DNA from: Pseudomonas chlororaphis
GTDB taxonomy: Bacteria > Pseudomonadota > Gammaproteobacteria > Pseudomonadales > Pseudomonadaceae
Length of the DNA: 52,262 nt
Direction: 5' to 3'
Assembly (NCBI RefSeq): GCF_000783395.1
Contig: NZ_JSFK01000043.1
Coordinates: forward strand, 1 to 52,262
The notes beneath the pieces were generated by a model, which worked only from the letters and a program-made list of their open reading frames with translations, did not search any database and was not told where the DNA came from. The translations under genes and the position numbers were made by a program. Below, piece by piece: positions 1-8,295 of this stretch (position 1 is the first letter of the stretch; each line of letters begins with the position of its first letter).

Positions 1-77
1 ACTCCACAAGCACCCACACGAATTGCTTGATTCAGTTGTTAAAGAGCGGTTGGTTAAGATCTTTCGTCTCAACCGAG
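1..77 (-). other. rRNA operon leader (5' part of pre-16S transcript), partial
   Basis: Read on the minus strand, this is the conserved leader that precedes Pseudomonas 16S rRNA genes. It contains a boxA-like antitermination element, GCTCTTTAACA, at 37-47. After boxA comes the CAAGCAATTCGTGTGGGTGC stretch I recognise from upstream of 16S. The 16S gene itself lies beyond the left edge, so only the leader is visible. The 5' end is placed about 7 bases after the nearest -10 box and is an estimate. Confidence 0.82.
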
Positions 78-83
78 GCGCGC

Positions 84-111
84 ATTCTACAGCAGCCTCA
101 TTTGCTGTCAA
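84..111 (-). promoter_or_regulatory. rrn promoter, proximal
   Basis: On the minus strand there is a consensus -35 TTGACA (106-111), a 16-base spacer and a -10 TAGAAT (84-89), followed by a GC-rich discriminator (GCGCGCCTC). A GC-rich discriminator is typical of rRNA promoters inhibited by ppGpp and DksA; dksA itself is in this window at 20579. Confidence 0.85.
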
Positions 112-193
112 GTGATTATTTTCAGAAGTTTTCGAAGAATTCTTCAACAACTTCAACCACTTGCGCTTCCGATCTCTCGTCAGCGGGAGGCGA

Positions 194-221
194 ATTCTAC
201 AGCGTTACACGCTGCTGTCAA
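194..221 (-). promoter_or_regulatory. rrn promoter, middle
   Basis: Minus-strand TTGACA (216-221), a 16-base spacer and TAGAAT (194-199), followed by TCGCCTCCC. The architecture matches the proximal promoter 110 bases downstream, including the GCTG run directly before the -10 box. Confidence 0.83.
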
Positions 222-339
222 CACCTCTTTTTCAACTTCCTTTCGGCTTCGATGAACTGAAGCAACTCACTGCCGAAACCTGCATAACTCTTTGAATCTC
301 AAGGAGTTTTCCGTTTCGACTGCGCCGGAAGTGGGGCGA

Positions 340-367
340 ATTATAGACATCTGAAATCTGCCGTCAA
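340..367 (-). promoter_or_regulatory. rrn promoter, distal
   Basis: Minus-strand TTGACG (362-367), a 16-base spacer and a perfect TATAAT (340-345), followed by TCGCCCC. It begins only a few bases after the msrQ stop codon at 371-373, so the rrn promoter cluster abuts the msrPQ operon, which is transcribed in the same direction. Confidence 0.78.
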
Positions 368-370
368 CCG

Positions 371-993
371 TTAATTGCGCTTTTCTTGCATAACCTGCTT
401 TTTAGCCAGCAAACGCGGGATCCGACGAGTCACTGGCGGGATACGCAGCACCAGAAGTACTACACCTATAAAGGCATAGACCGACCACTCCTCGAGATCA
501 GCACGCACGATCCACAACATGTGCAGCAAACCCAGGCCAAGAATCAAGTAGACCAGACGATGCAGCTTCTTCCAGCGCGAACCCAAACGACGCTGACTGT
601 AGCGATTCGACGTTACCGCCAGCGCCAATAATCCGAGAAAGCCCAACGCCCCCACTATTATGTAAGGCCGCTTGCGCAACTCGACAGTCAGCTGCGACCA
701 ATCGAAACCCAGAATAAACGCCATATAGCTACACAGATGCAAAACCACATAGGCAAAACACCAGAGCCCCAACTGTCGGCGCACCGCAATCCACCCTGCC
801 CAACCGGTGAGCTTCTGCATAGGCGTCATGCTCAGGGTGATCAGCAACAACACCAACGTCCCCAAGCCCAGCCGATCTACCAACACCTTGCCGGGATCCG
901 GCCCAAGCAAATCCTCGAGCGCCTGATACAACCACAGCATCGGCCAGACTGCCGCCGCAATGAAAACGCCTATACGCCAGTAGGGGAATCGCA

Positions 994-994
<1 letters not shown>
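371..994 (-). CDS. msrQ: MsrQ, haem-binding membrane subunit of methionine sulfoxide reductase
   Basis: A 207-residue integral membrane protein of the MsrQ (YedZ) family, which passes electrons from the quinone pool or flavin donors to periplasmic MsrP. About six hydrophobic segments are visible. His86 (VVLHLCSY), His145 (KKLHRL) and His158 (LLHMLW) are the likely b-haem ligands, as in the ferric-reductase-like family. The start at 994 was chosen because its ATG overlaps the msrP TGA (ATGA) and gives the usual family length; the longer open frame upstream is only the shadow of msrP. It is the second gene of the msrPQ operon. Confidence 0.93.
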
Positions 995-2007
<1,013 letters not shown>

Positions 2008-2071
2008 GGCAACTCCGCAGGCTTTGGAGGACTGATGCACCCATAGACTGCGGAGTATGCGGGAAATTACA

Positions 2072-2929
2072 TCACTCGGCTTTTTTGTGCCGACGAAGAT
2101 GCAACAGGTACTGCACCGGGCCAGAAGCGGCGTAAGCAAGGAACACCAGCAGCAGAATGCGCGGTGGATCGCTGAATACCACGGCAAACACCAGCACCAC
2201 AGCAAGGATAGCCACGAACGGTACGCGCCCTTTCAGATCCAGCTCTTTAAAGCTGTTGTACTTGATGTTGCTGACCATCAGCATGCCGGCGGCCGCCACC
2301 ATCAACGCAACCAGGAACGACATCTTCGAACCCTGAATGCCGTAATCGCTGAACGCCCAGACAATCCCCGCCACCACACCAGCCGCCGCCGGACTGGCCA
2401 GACCGATGAAATAGCGCTTGTCCGCCGTACCGACCTGAGTATTGAAGCGCGCCAGACGCAACGCCGCGCCTGCTACATAGATAAAGGCGACCATCCAGCC
2501 GACCTTGCCCATGTCGCCCAACGCCCAACCGAATGCCAGCAACGCCGGTGCAACACCAAACGCGACCATGTCCGACAGCGAGTCGTACTCGGCGCCAAAG
2601 GCACTTTGCGTATTGGTCATGCGCGCGACACGACCGTCGAGGCCGTCGAGGACCATGGCGACGAAGATCGCGATCGCGGCAAAAGCAAAATACTTGCTCG
2701 CGTTGGCGGAATCACCGGCACTCAAGGCCGCTTGGGCGCTCATCGAGTTGATAATGGAGTAAAACCCTGCGAACAGGTTCGCAGTGGTGAACAGATTCGG
2801 CAGCAGATAGATACCACGATGCCGGACTTTACGACCTTCTGCGTCGTGCCCTTCTTCGATGTGTTCATCGATGGGCAGCAGGCTTTCGGCGTCAGAAGCC
2901 TTGTTCGGCTCTTCGGGACGTTCGCTCAT
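2072..2929 (-). CDS. pssA: CDP-diacylglycerol--serine O-phosphatidyltransferase
   Basis: The 285-residue type II phosphatidylserine synthase makes phosphatidylserine, the precursor of phosphatidylethanolamine, at the inner membrane. The CDP-alcohol phosphatidyltransferase signature is complete: D98-G-x2-A-R, then G112-x3-D116-x3-D120. It is followed by several membrane helices and a basic C-terminus (LRRHKKAE). Two in-frame ATGs (2935 and 2929) compete; 2929 is chosen because AAGG lies about 8 bases before it. The acidic N-terminal 35 residues are soluble. It lies downstream of ilvC, with a terminator between them. Confidence 0.93.
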   Translation of the reverse strand: MSERPEEPNKASDAESLLPIDEHIEEGHDAEGRKVRHRGIYLLPNLFTTANLFAGFYSIINSMSAQAALSAGDSANASKYFAFAAIAIFVAMVLDGLDGRVARMTNTQSAFGAEYDSLSDMVAFGVAPALLAFGWALGDMGKVGWMVAFIYVAGAALRLARFNTQVGTADKRYFIGLASPAAAGVVAGIVWAFSDYGIQGSKMSFLVALMVAAAGMLMVSNIKYNSFKELDLKGRVPFVAILAVVLVFAVVFSDPPRILLLVFLAYAASGPVQYLLHLRRHKKAE

Positions 2930-3032
2930 GGACATTACCTTGCAACGGTTTGGAGAAATTTCGACAGGTGCTTGAGGACGACAGTTCGGCCACAAACGCT
3001 GCAGCTTTATACCAGAACCACACGCTCAAACG

Positions 3033-3058
3033 AAAAAACGCGGCCGAGGCCGCGTTTT
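3033..3058 (-). terminator. Rho-independent terminator of ilvC
   Basis: A perfect 11-base-pair stem (AACGCGGCC arms, 2-base loop) at 3035-3058. Read on the minus strand it ends in six T residues, 18 bases after the ilvC stop codon. Confidence 0.9.
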
Positions 3059-3076
3059 CCGTACAAGAAGGACGAC

Positions 3077-4093
3077 TTAGTTTTTGGCTTTGTCGACGAT
3101 CTTGTTGGCACCGATCCACGGCATCATGGAGCGCAGTTGCTCGCCGATGACTTCGATACCGTGAGCGGCGTTGTTACGACGCTTGGCGGTCATCGAAGGG
3201 TAGCCGGTTGCGCCTTCGCTGATGAACATTTTGGCGTATTCGCCGTCCTGAATACGTTTCAGGGCGTTGCGCATGGCCTGACGGGACTCGGCGTTGATGA
3301 CTTCCGGGCCAGTCACGTACTCGCCGTATTCGGCGTTGTTGGAGATCGAGTAGTTCATGTTGGCGATACCGCCTTCGTACATGAGGTCAACGATCAGCTT
3401 CAGTTCGTGCAGGCACTCGAAGTAGGCCATTTCCGGCGCGTAGCCAGCTTCAACCAGAGTTTCGAAACCGGCTTTGACCAGTTCAACGGTACCGCCGCAC
3501 AGAACGGCTTGTTCGCCGAACAGGTCGGTTTCAGTCTCGTCCTTGAAGGTGGTTTCGATGATGCCGGTACGACCGCCGCCAACGCCAGCAGCGTAGGACA
3601 GTGCAACGTTTTTGGCGTTGCCCGAGGCGTCCTGGTAGATCGCGATCAGGTCAGGGATACCGCCGCCTTTCACGAACTCGGAACGTACGGTGTGGCCTGG
3701 AGCTTTCGGCGCGATCATGATCACGTCGAGGTCGGCACGCGGCACAACCTGGTTGTAGTGGATCGCGAAACCGTGCGAGAAGGCCAGAGTGGCGCCTTTC
3801 TTGATGTTCGGCTCGATTTCGTTTTTGTACAGGGAGGACTGGAACTCGTCCGGGGTCAGGATCATGACCAGGTCGGCAGCCGCAACAGCGGAAGCAACAT
3901 CGGTCACTTTCAGGCCGTGAGCTTCAGCTTTGGCAACGGTGGCCGAACCTTTACGCAGACCAACGGTAACGTCGACACCGGAATCTTTCAGGTTGCACGC
4001 TTGGGCGTGGCCCTGGGAACCGTAACCGATGATGGCAACTTTCTTGCCCTGGATGATCGACAGGTCGCAGTCTTTATCGTAGAAAACTTTCAT
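3077..4093 (-). CDS. ilvC: Ketol-acid reductoisomerase
   Basis: The 338-residue class I enzyme converts acetolactate (or acetohydroxybutyrate) to the dihydroxy acid in valine/isoleucine synthesis, with NADPH and Mg2+. A Rossmann nucleotide-binding loop GYGSQGHA lies at residues 23-30 and the knotted C-terminal domain is complete. Length and sequence are those of the short bacterial class. The ATG at 4093 follows an AGGGG-type site. It is separated from ilvH by 48 bases and is probably cotranscribed with ilvIH, with its own terminator downstream. Confidence 0.97.
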   Translation of the reverse strand: MKVFYDKDCDLSIIQGKKVAIIGYGSQGHAQACNLKDSGVDVTVGLRKGSATVAKAEAHGLKVTDVASAVAAADLVMILTPDEFQSSLYKNEIEPNIKKGATLAFSHGFAIHYNQVVPRADLDVIMIAPKAPGHTVRSEFVKGGGIPDLIAIYQDASGNAKNVALSYAAGVGGGRTGIIETTFKDETETDLFGEQAVLCGGTVELVKAGFETLVEAGYAPEMAYFECLHELKLIVDLMYEGGIANMNYSISNNAEYGEYVTGPEVINAESRQAMRNALKRIQDGEYAKMFISEGATGYPSMTAKRRNNAAHGIEVIGEQLRSMMPWIGANKIVDKAKN

Positions 4094-4141
4094 GAATTTC
4101 CCCTTTATATCCAGGCCGTTCAGGCCATTCGCTAATTTGGT

Positions 4142-4633
4142 TTAGATGCTGAGTACTTTGTCGCCGCGGGCAATGCCGGTCACGCCGCTACGGACGGTTT
4201 CCAGAATCGATGCGGTGCCGATGGACTGAATGAAGCTGTCGAGCTTGTCGCTGGTACCGGTCAGTTGAACGGTATACACGCTGGCACTGACATCAACGAT
4301 CTGTCCACGGTAAATATCGGTGGTGCGTTTGATCTCGGCGCGCTGGGCGCCAGTGGCCTTGACCTTGACCAACATCAGTTCGCGCTCGATGTGAGCACTT
4401 TCCGACAGGTCCACCAGCTTGACCACTTCGATCAGCTTGTTCAGGTTTTTGGTGATCTGCTCGATGACTTCATCGTGGCCAACGGTGGTCAGCGTCAGAC
4501 GCGACAGAGTCGGATCTTCGGTCGGGGCCACGGTCAGGCTTTCGATGTTGTAGTTGCGCTGCGAGAACAGGCCAACCACGCGAGACAAAGCGCCGGGTTC
4601 GTTTTCCAGAAGCAAGGAAATAATGTGCCGCAT
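4142..4633 (-). CDS. ilvH: Acetolactate synthase small (regulatory) subunit
   Basis: A 163-residue regulatory subunit of acetohydroxyacid synthase. An N-terminal ACT domain (residues 1-80, MRHIISLLLENEPGALSRV) binds valine for feedback inhibition, and a C-terminal ALS domain contacts the catalytic subunit. The start at 4633 (MRHIIS) is the family start; an open extension of ten codons upstream overlaps the ilvI stop and is not used. Only two bases separate the ilvI stop from this ATG, so translation is probably coupled. Confidence 0.95.
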   Translation of the reverse strand: MRHIISLLLENEPGALSRVVGLFSQRNYNIESLTVAPTEDPTLSRLTLTTVGHDEVIEQITKNLNKLIEVVKLVDLSESAHIERELMLVKVKATGAQRAEIKRTTDIYRGQIVDVSASVYTVQLTGTSDKLDSFIQSIGTASILETVRSGVTGIARGDKVLSI

Positions 4634-4635
4634 GA

Positions 4636-6360
4636 TTAAGTACGCTCCGTCTTGCTCAGCCACATATCGCGCATCGAGCCGTCTTTGATCTGCATCGGAT
4701 AGACGTGCTCGCTGGTGTCGACCGAAACGTCGATGATCACCAGGCGATCCTTCATGGCGAACGCTTCTGCCATCTTCGACTTCAAATCTTTCGATTCGGT
4801 GATGCGTACGCCGACGTGGCCATAGGCTTCAGCCAGCTTGACGAAGTCAGGCAGCGATTCCATGTAGGAGTGCGAGTGACGGCTGCCGTAGCTCATGTCC
4901 TGCCACTGGCGAACCATCCCCAGAACACCGTTGTTCAGGATGACGATTTTCACTGGCAAGCCATATTGCAGGCAGGTCGACAGTTCCTGGATGTTCATCT
5001 GGATACTGCCTTCACCGGTGACGCAGGCAACGTCGTCATCCGGGAAGCTCAACTTGATGCCCATGGCCGCCGGAAAACCGAAGCCCATGGTGCCCAGACC
5101 ACCGGAGTTGATCCAGCGATTCGGCTTGTTGAACGTGTAGTACTGCGCAGCGAACATCTGATGCTGGCCCACGTCGGAAGTGATGAAGGCATCGCCCTTG
5201 GTCACTTCGCAGAGGGTCTCGATCACGGTCTGCGGCTTGATCAGGCTGCCGTCGCCCTTTTCGTAAGGGAACAGGCCGCGATCACCGCGCCATTCATCCA
5301 CCTGCTTCCACCAACTGGCCACGGACTCCTTGTTCGGGGTCTCGCCGATTTCCTTGAGGATCGCGACCATTTCGGTCAGGACGCTCTCAACCGGGCCAAC
5401 GATAGGCACGTCGGCCTTGATGGTCTTGGAAATCGAAGCCGGGTCGATGTCGATGTGGATGATCTTGGCGTTCGGGCAGAACTTCGCCGGGCCGTTGATC
5501 ACGCGATCGTCGAAACGCGCGCCGACCGCGAGGATCACGTCAGCGTGGTGCATCGCCAGGTTGGCGGTGTAGCTGCCGTGCATGCCGAGCATGCCGATGA
5601 ACTGACGATCAGTGCCTGGGAAACCACCCAGGCCCATCAGCGTGTTGGTCACGGGCAGGTTAAGCATTTTCGCCAGTTCGGTCAGCGGTGCGGAACCGTT
5701 GCCGAGGATGACCCCGCCACCGGAATAAAGCACTGGGCGCTTGGCCGCCAAGAGCATTTCTGCCGCCTTGCGGATTTGCCCGGAGTGACCGCGAACGGCC
5801 GGGCTGTAGGAACGCAGCTTGGCTTTCTTCGGGAAGATGTATTCGAACTTCTCGGCCGGATTGGTCATGTCTTTCGGGATATCGACCACGACCGGCCCCG
5901 GACGACCGGATTGCGCCAGGTAGAAGGCCTTCTTCATGACTTCCGGGATTTCCGAAGCGTGCTTGATCATGAAGCTGTGCTTCACGATCGGCCGGGAGAT
6001 ACCGATCATGTCGGTTTCCTGGAACGCGTCGGTGCCGACCATGGTGCTTGGCACCTGACCGGAAATGATCACCATTGGAATCGAGTCCATATAGGCGGTC
6101 GCGATACCGGTGATGGCGTTTGTGGCGCCAGGACCGGATGTCACCAATACCACGCCGGCTTTACCGGTGGCACGGGCATAACCGTCAGCCATATGGGTTG
6201 CCGCTTGCTCGTGACGAACCAGGATGTGAGTCACTTCCGGTTCTTTGAACAGGGCATCGTAAACATGCAGGAGAGCACCACCCGGGTACCCGTAGATATA
6301 TTTGACGCCTTCGTCACGCAAAAAGCGGACGAGCATCTCACCGCCAGATAAAAGCTCCAC
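4636..6360 (-). CDS. ilvI: Acetolactate synthase large (catalytic) subunit
   Basis: A 574-residue thiamine-diphosphate enzyme that condenses pyruvate with pyruvate or 2-ketobutyrate, the first common step to valine, leucine and isoleucine. The catalytic glutamate is E51 (VRHEQAATHMADGYA). The ThDP/Mg motif GEGS...NN is visible near the C-terminal third, and FAD-domain segments lie between. I place the start at GTG 6360 (VELLSGGEM) because a strong AGAGGTGA site lies 5 bases before it; an earlier in-frame GTG at 6369 sits inside that site. Confidence 0.95.
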   Translation of the reverse strand: MELLSGGEMLVRFLRDEGVKYIYGYPGGALLHVYDALFKEPEVTHILVRHEQAATHMADGYARATGKAGVVLVTSGPGATNAITGIATAYMDSIPMVIISGQVPSTMVGTDAFQETDMIGISRPIVKHSFMIKHASEIPEVMKKAFYLAQSGRPGPVVVDIPKDMTNPAEKFEYIFPKKAKLRSYSPAVRGHSGQIRKAAEMLLAAKRPVLYSGGGVILGNGSAPLTELAKMLNLPVTNTLMGLGGFPGTDRQFIGMLGMHGSYTANLAMHHADVILAVGARFDDRVINGPAKFCPNAKIIHIDIDPASISKTIKADVPIVGPVESVLTEMVAILKEIGETPNKESVASWWKQVDEWRGDRGLFPYEKGDGSLIKPQTVIETLCEVTKGDAFITSDVGQHQMFAAQYYTFNKPNRWINSGGLGTMGFGFPAAMGIKLSFPDDDVACVTGEGSIQMNIQELSTCLQYGLPVKIVILNNGVLGMVRQWQDMSYGSRHSHSYMESLPDFVKLAEAYGHVGVRITESKDLKSKMAEAFAMKDRLVIIDVSVDTSEHVYPMQIKDGSMRDMWLSKTERT

Positions 6361-6458
6361 GTTGTTCACCTCTAAAACGCCAGAATACCGTCCACAAAAA
6401 AGGGGCGGGTCTTAATAGGTTTACTTCTCGGCAGAGCATGAGCGACGGTGGTCGCCGA

Positions 6459-6575
6459 CTACGTCAGCACTGACTGAGCAAGTATTGGGATCGTCCCAAG
6501 TGTTGCGGGCCTTTCCCACCCAGCGCGAGGTAACGCGTTGCGGGTGTAACAGGTCGGCGCGGATGTGCGCCTCAT
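6459..6575 (-). CDS. Possible ilvIH leader peptide (38 residues)
   Basis: In the untranslated region before ilvI, an ATG frame of 38 codons ends TLGTIPILAQSVLT. Six of its last 14 residues are Leu, Ile or Val (CTT, ATC, ATA, CTT, GTG, CTG), including ATA and CTT, codons rarely used in Pseudomonas. A hairpin (TTGGGA-CGA-TCCCAA) overlaps these codons. This fits a branched-chain amino-acid attenuation peptide, but the ribosome-binding site is weak and no classic terminator follows, so this is an inference. Confidence 0.35.
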   Translation of the reverse strand: MRRTSAPTCYTRNALPRAGWERPATLGTIPILAQSVLT

Positions 6576-6625
6576 GATCTACCGAGTGGGTCTGCTTCTG
6601 GCAGTCCCTCTACAGCGGACTTTGG

Positions 6626-6654
6626 ATTCTTCTGTTTCGCCCTCTCCAAGTCAA
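6626..6654 (-). promoter_or_regulatory. Candidate ilvIH(C) promoter
   Basis: Minus-strand TTGACT (6649-6654), a 17-base spacer and AAGAAT (6626-6631). Transcription from here would give a leader of about 260 bases before ilvI, which contains the possible leader peptide at 6459-6575. A C-rich run followed by six T residues (minus strand, around 6396-6407) lies near the end of the leader. Confidence 0.45.
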
Positions 6655-6759
6655 GTCGTCTGTGTGGTTAATTGTGGGTAAGCACATGAGAACGCAAGAA
6701 AAAACCTGAAAACCGCTACTCTGTTAGTGTCAATTGCGCAATTTTGCCAAGGAATCAGC

Positions 6760-7176
6760 ATGCGAACGCTCCTCCTTACACTGCTGATCGGCCTCAGCCC
6801 ATGGTGCATGGCCGCTCAAATCTACAAATGGGTCGATGCTCAAGGTGTCACGCACTTTGATGCGCAGCCGCCACCGGGTCAGACGTCGACGACCTTGCAG
6901 ACGCCCTCCTCGCCCCCGCTGAAACCTGCGGCAATGCCTGGCAGTGGCGCGCTCGGTGATCAGAAGGCTATCGACGACAAGGTGAAGAAGCAGGTTGCGG
7001 AGCAACAGACGCAACTCAAACAGTTTTGCGAACAGGCACGGACGAACCTGGCGCAGTTGCAGAACAATCCGCGCTTGCGGGAAGAGGTCGAGGGACAGTT
7101 GCGAAGGCTGGATGATGCGCAGCGGCAGGAGCGCATTGTCGAGGCACAGAAACAGATAAGTGAAAACTGCCAGTAG
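6760..7176 (+). CDS. DUF4124-domain exported protein
   Basis: A 138-residue protein with a signal peptide (residues 1-19, ending CMAA). A DUF4124 segment follows (QIYKWVDAQGVTHFDAQPPPGQ, about residues 20-42), then a Pro/Ser-rich linker. The C-terminal half is a Gln/Arg-rich helix (residues 70-135) likely to form a coiled coil. The start at 6760 is preceded by AAGGA. Function is not known; DUF4124 proteins are periplasmic or envelope-associated. Its stop codon lies inside the shared terminator hairpin. Confidence 0.85.
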   Translation: MRTLLLTLLIGLSPWCMAAQIYKWVDAQGVTHFDAQPPPGQTSTTLQTPSSPPLKPAAMPGSGALGDQKAIDDKVKKQVAEQQTQLKQFCEQARTNLAQLQNNPRLREEVEGQLRRLDDAQRQERIVEAQKQISENCQ

Positions 7177-7191
7177 CGACTGGCAGTTTTC
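7162..7191. terminator. Bidirectional terminator between DUF4124 gene and yqcC
   Basis: A perfect 13-base-pair stem, GAAAACTGCCAGT, with a 4-base AGCG loop. It has T-runs on both strands and lies between convergent genes. The left arm contains the stop codon of the DUF4124 gene. Confidence 0.85.
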
Positions 7192-7194
7192 AAT

Positions 7195-7530
7195 TCAACG
7201 CGAGGCAGTGATCAGCAGGTCAAACTCTTTGAGTAGCACCTGTAGCTGACGATCCTTGCCGCCCACGTTGCGCTGGGCAAAGACCATTTCTGCCATTTCC
7301 TGAATGCCCGAGGCATTCGGCAACGGCAGATCCTCCTCAAGGATGTATTTCATCTTCGGCAGGAAGATCCATTGCAGCCACTGCTCAAAGTCCAGAGTAT
7401 CGACCGAAAACGGCTCGACACTGCTCAACGCTTCGGCCGACGGCTGAACGTCGTCCCACCACCCCTGAGTGCGCAGTTCACGCTCGATCAGCAACAGCTG
7501 ATCGGCGATCTTCGGGAAACGAGCATCCAT
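7195..7530 (-). CDS. YqcC family protein (DUF446)
   Basis: A 111-residue soluble acidic protein matching the YqcC family, for example in the segment LDFEQWLQWIFLPKM and the surrounding helical repeat. No catalytic motif is visible and no biochemical role is established. The ATG at 7530 shares one base with the TGA of the upstream lipoprotein gene (TGATG), so the two are cotranscribed. A GTG one codon earlier (7533) is an alternative start. Confidence 0.85.
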   Translation of the reverse strand: MDARFPKIADQLLLIERELRTQGWWDDVQPSAEALSSVEPFSVDTLDFEQWLQWIFLPKMKYILEEDLPLPNASGIQEMAEMVFAQRNVGGKDRQLQVLLKEFDLLITASR

Positions 7531-8279
7531 CACAGCGAAACCTTGGCCTTCTGACGGGCCTGCGCGGCGCCGGCGGAATCGCCTTGTTTCTCACGGGACT
7601 GGGCAATGATCTCCCACAAGTTGGCCTGCAGATCCGGACGACCGTTGGCCATGGTCAGCGCACGACGGGCGAACTGCTCGGCTTGCGGCGCATCACCTTG
7701 GGCCATGCGCACCTGCGCCAGACGATAAAGCACTTGCGGCTCACGCGGAGCGACACGCTGGGCACGCTCCAGGCTCGACGATGCGCCATTGAGGTCGCCA
7801 CCGGCCTGTTGCTGCTGAGCCGTCGTCAGCAAGGCAAGCACCGGACCGTCCAGTTGCTCGTCGGCCGACAGACCGCCGCCACTGCTCGCCGAAGGAATGC
7901 CGCTCGGCGTCGACGGCATGCTGTAGCTGCCGGAGTTGATCGGTGCCGACTCAACTGCCGAAGGGTTATACGGCCCCGGCGTGATACCACCGGACGCCGG
8001 ACCCGGCACGATTGGCGAGGAGCTGATCGGCGCAGAAGTCGTCGCGCCGCCACCCGGTACCATCACCACAACGCCAGTGTCACCTTGCGGAATCGCCTGA
8101 GTCTGGCCCTGTGCTGGACGCTTGACCGTCGTTTGGCGGAAACCGCCATTGGCCGAAATACGCTCGCTGTTGGACACCGCAGTACCGGAATCAACCACCG
8201 GAATCGAACCACGCTGTACGGAGGAGCAGCCGCTGAGCAAAGCCACGGCAGTCACCGCTGGAATCAACCACTTGTTCAC
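7530..8279 (-). CDS. TPR-containing lipoprotein
   Basis: A 249-residue exported lipoprotein. The signal peptide ends in a lipobox LLSGC, with the acylated Cys at residue 18. A low-complexity Gly/Ser/Pro region (residues 60-135) forms a flexible spacer. The C-terminal third carries tetratricopeptide-like helices (residues 140-245, with LYRLAQVRMAQGDAPQAEQFARRAL). It lies 16 bases downstream of mrcB in the same direction. That suggests an envelope scaffold linked to peptidoglycan synthesis, which is inference from position. Confidence 0.85.
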   Translation of the reverse strand: MNKWLIPAVTAVALLSGCSSVQRGSIPVVDSGTAVSNSERISANGGFRQTTVKRPAQGQTQAIPQGDTGVVVMVPGGGATTSAPISSSPIVPGPASGGITPGPYNPSAVESAPINSGSYSMPSTPSGIPSASSGGGLSADEQLDGPVLALLTTAQQQQAGGDLNGASSSLERAQRVAPREPQVLYRLAQVRMAQGDAPQAEQFARRALTMANGRPDLQANLWEIIAQSREKQGDSAGAAQARQKAKVSL

Positions 8280-8295
8280 TTGAAACCCTCTTTGC

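Noticed and set aside
27..260. A short open frame at the left end
   Set aside because: It overlaps the rrn promoters and leader on the opposite strand; its composition is that of noncoding sequence.
2057..4135. A long plus-strand open frame of 692 codons
   Set aside because: It lies exactly antisense to pssA and ilvC, whose families are certain, and its translation is Arg/His/Gly-rich with no domain. High GC creates such frames.
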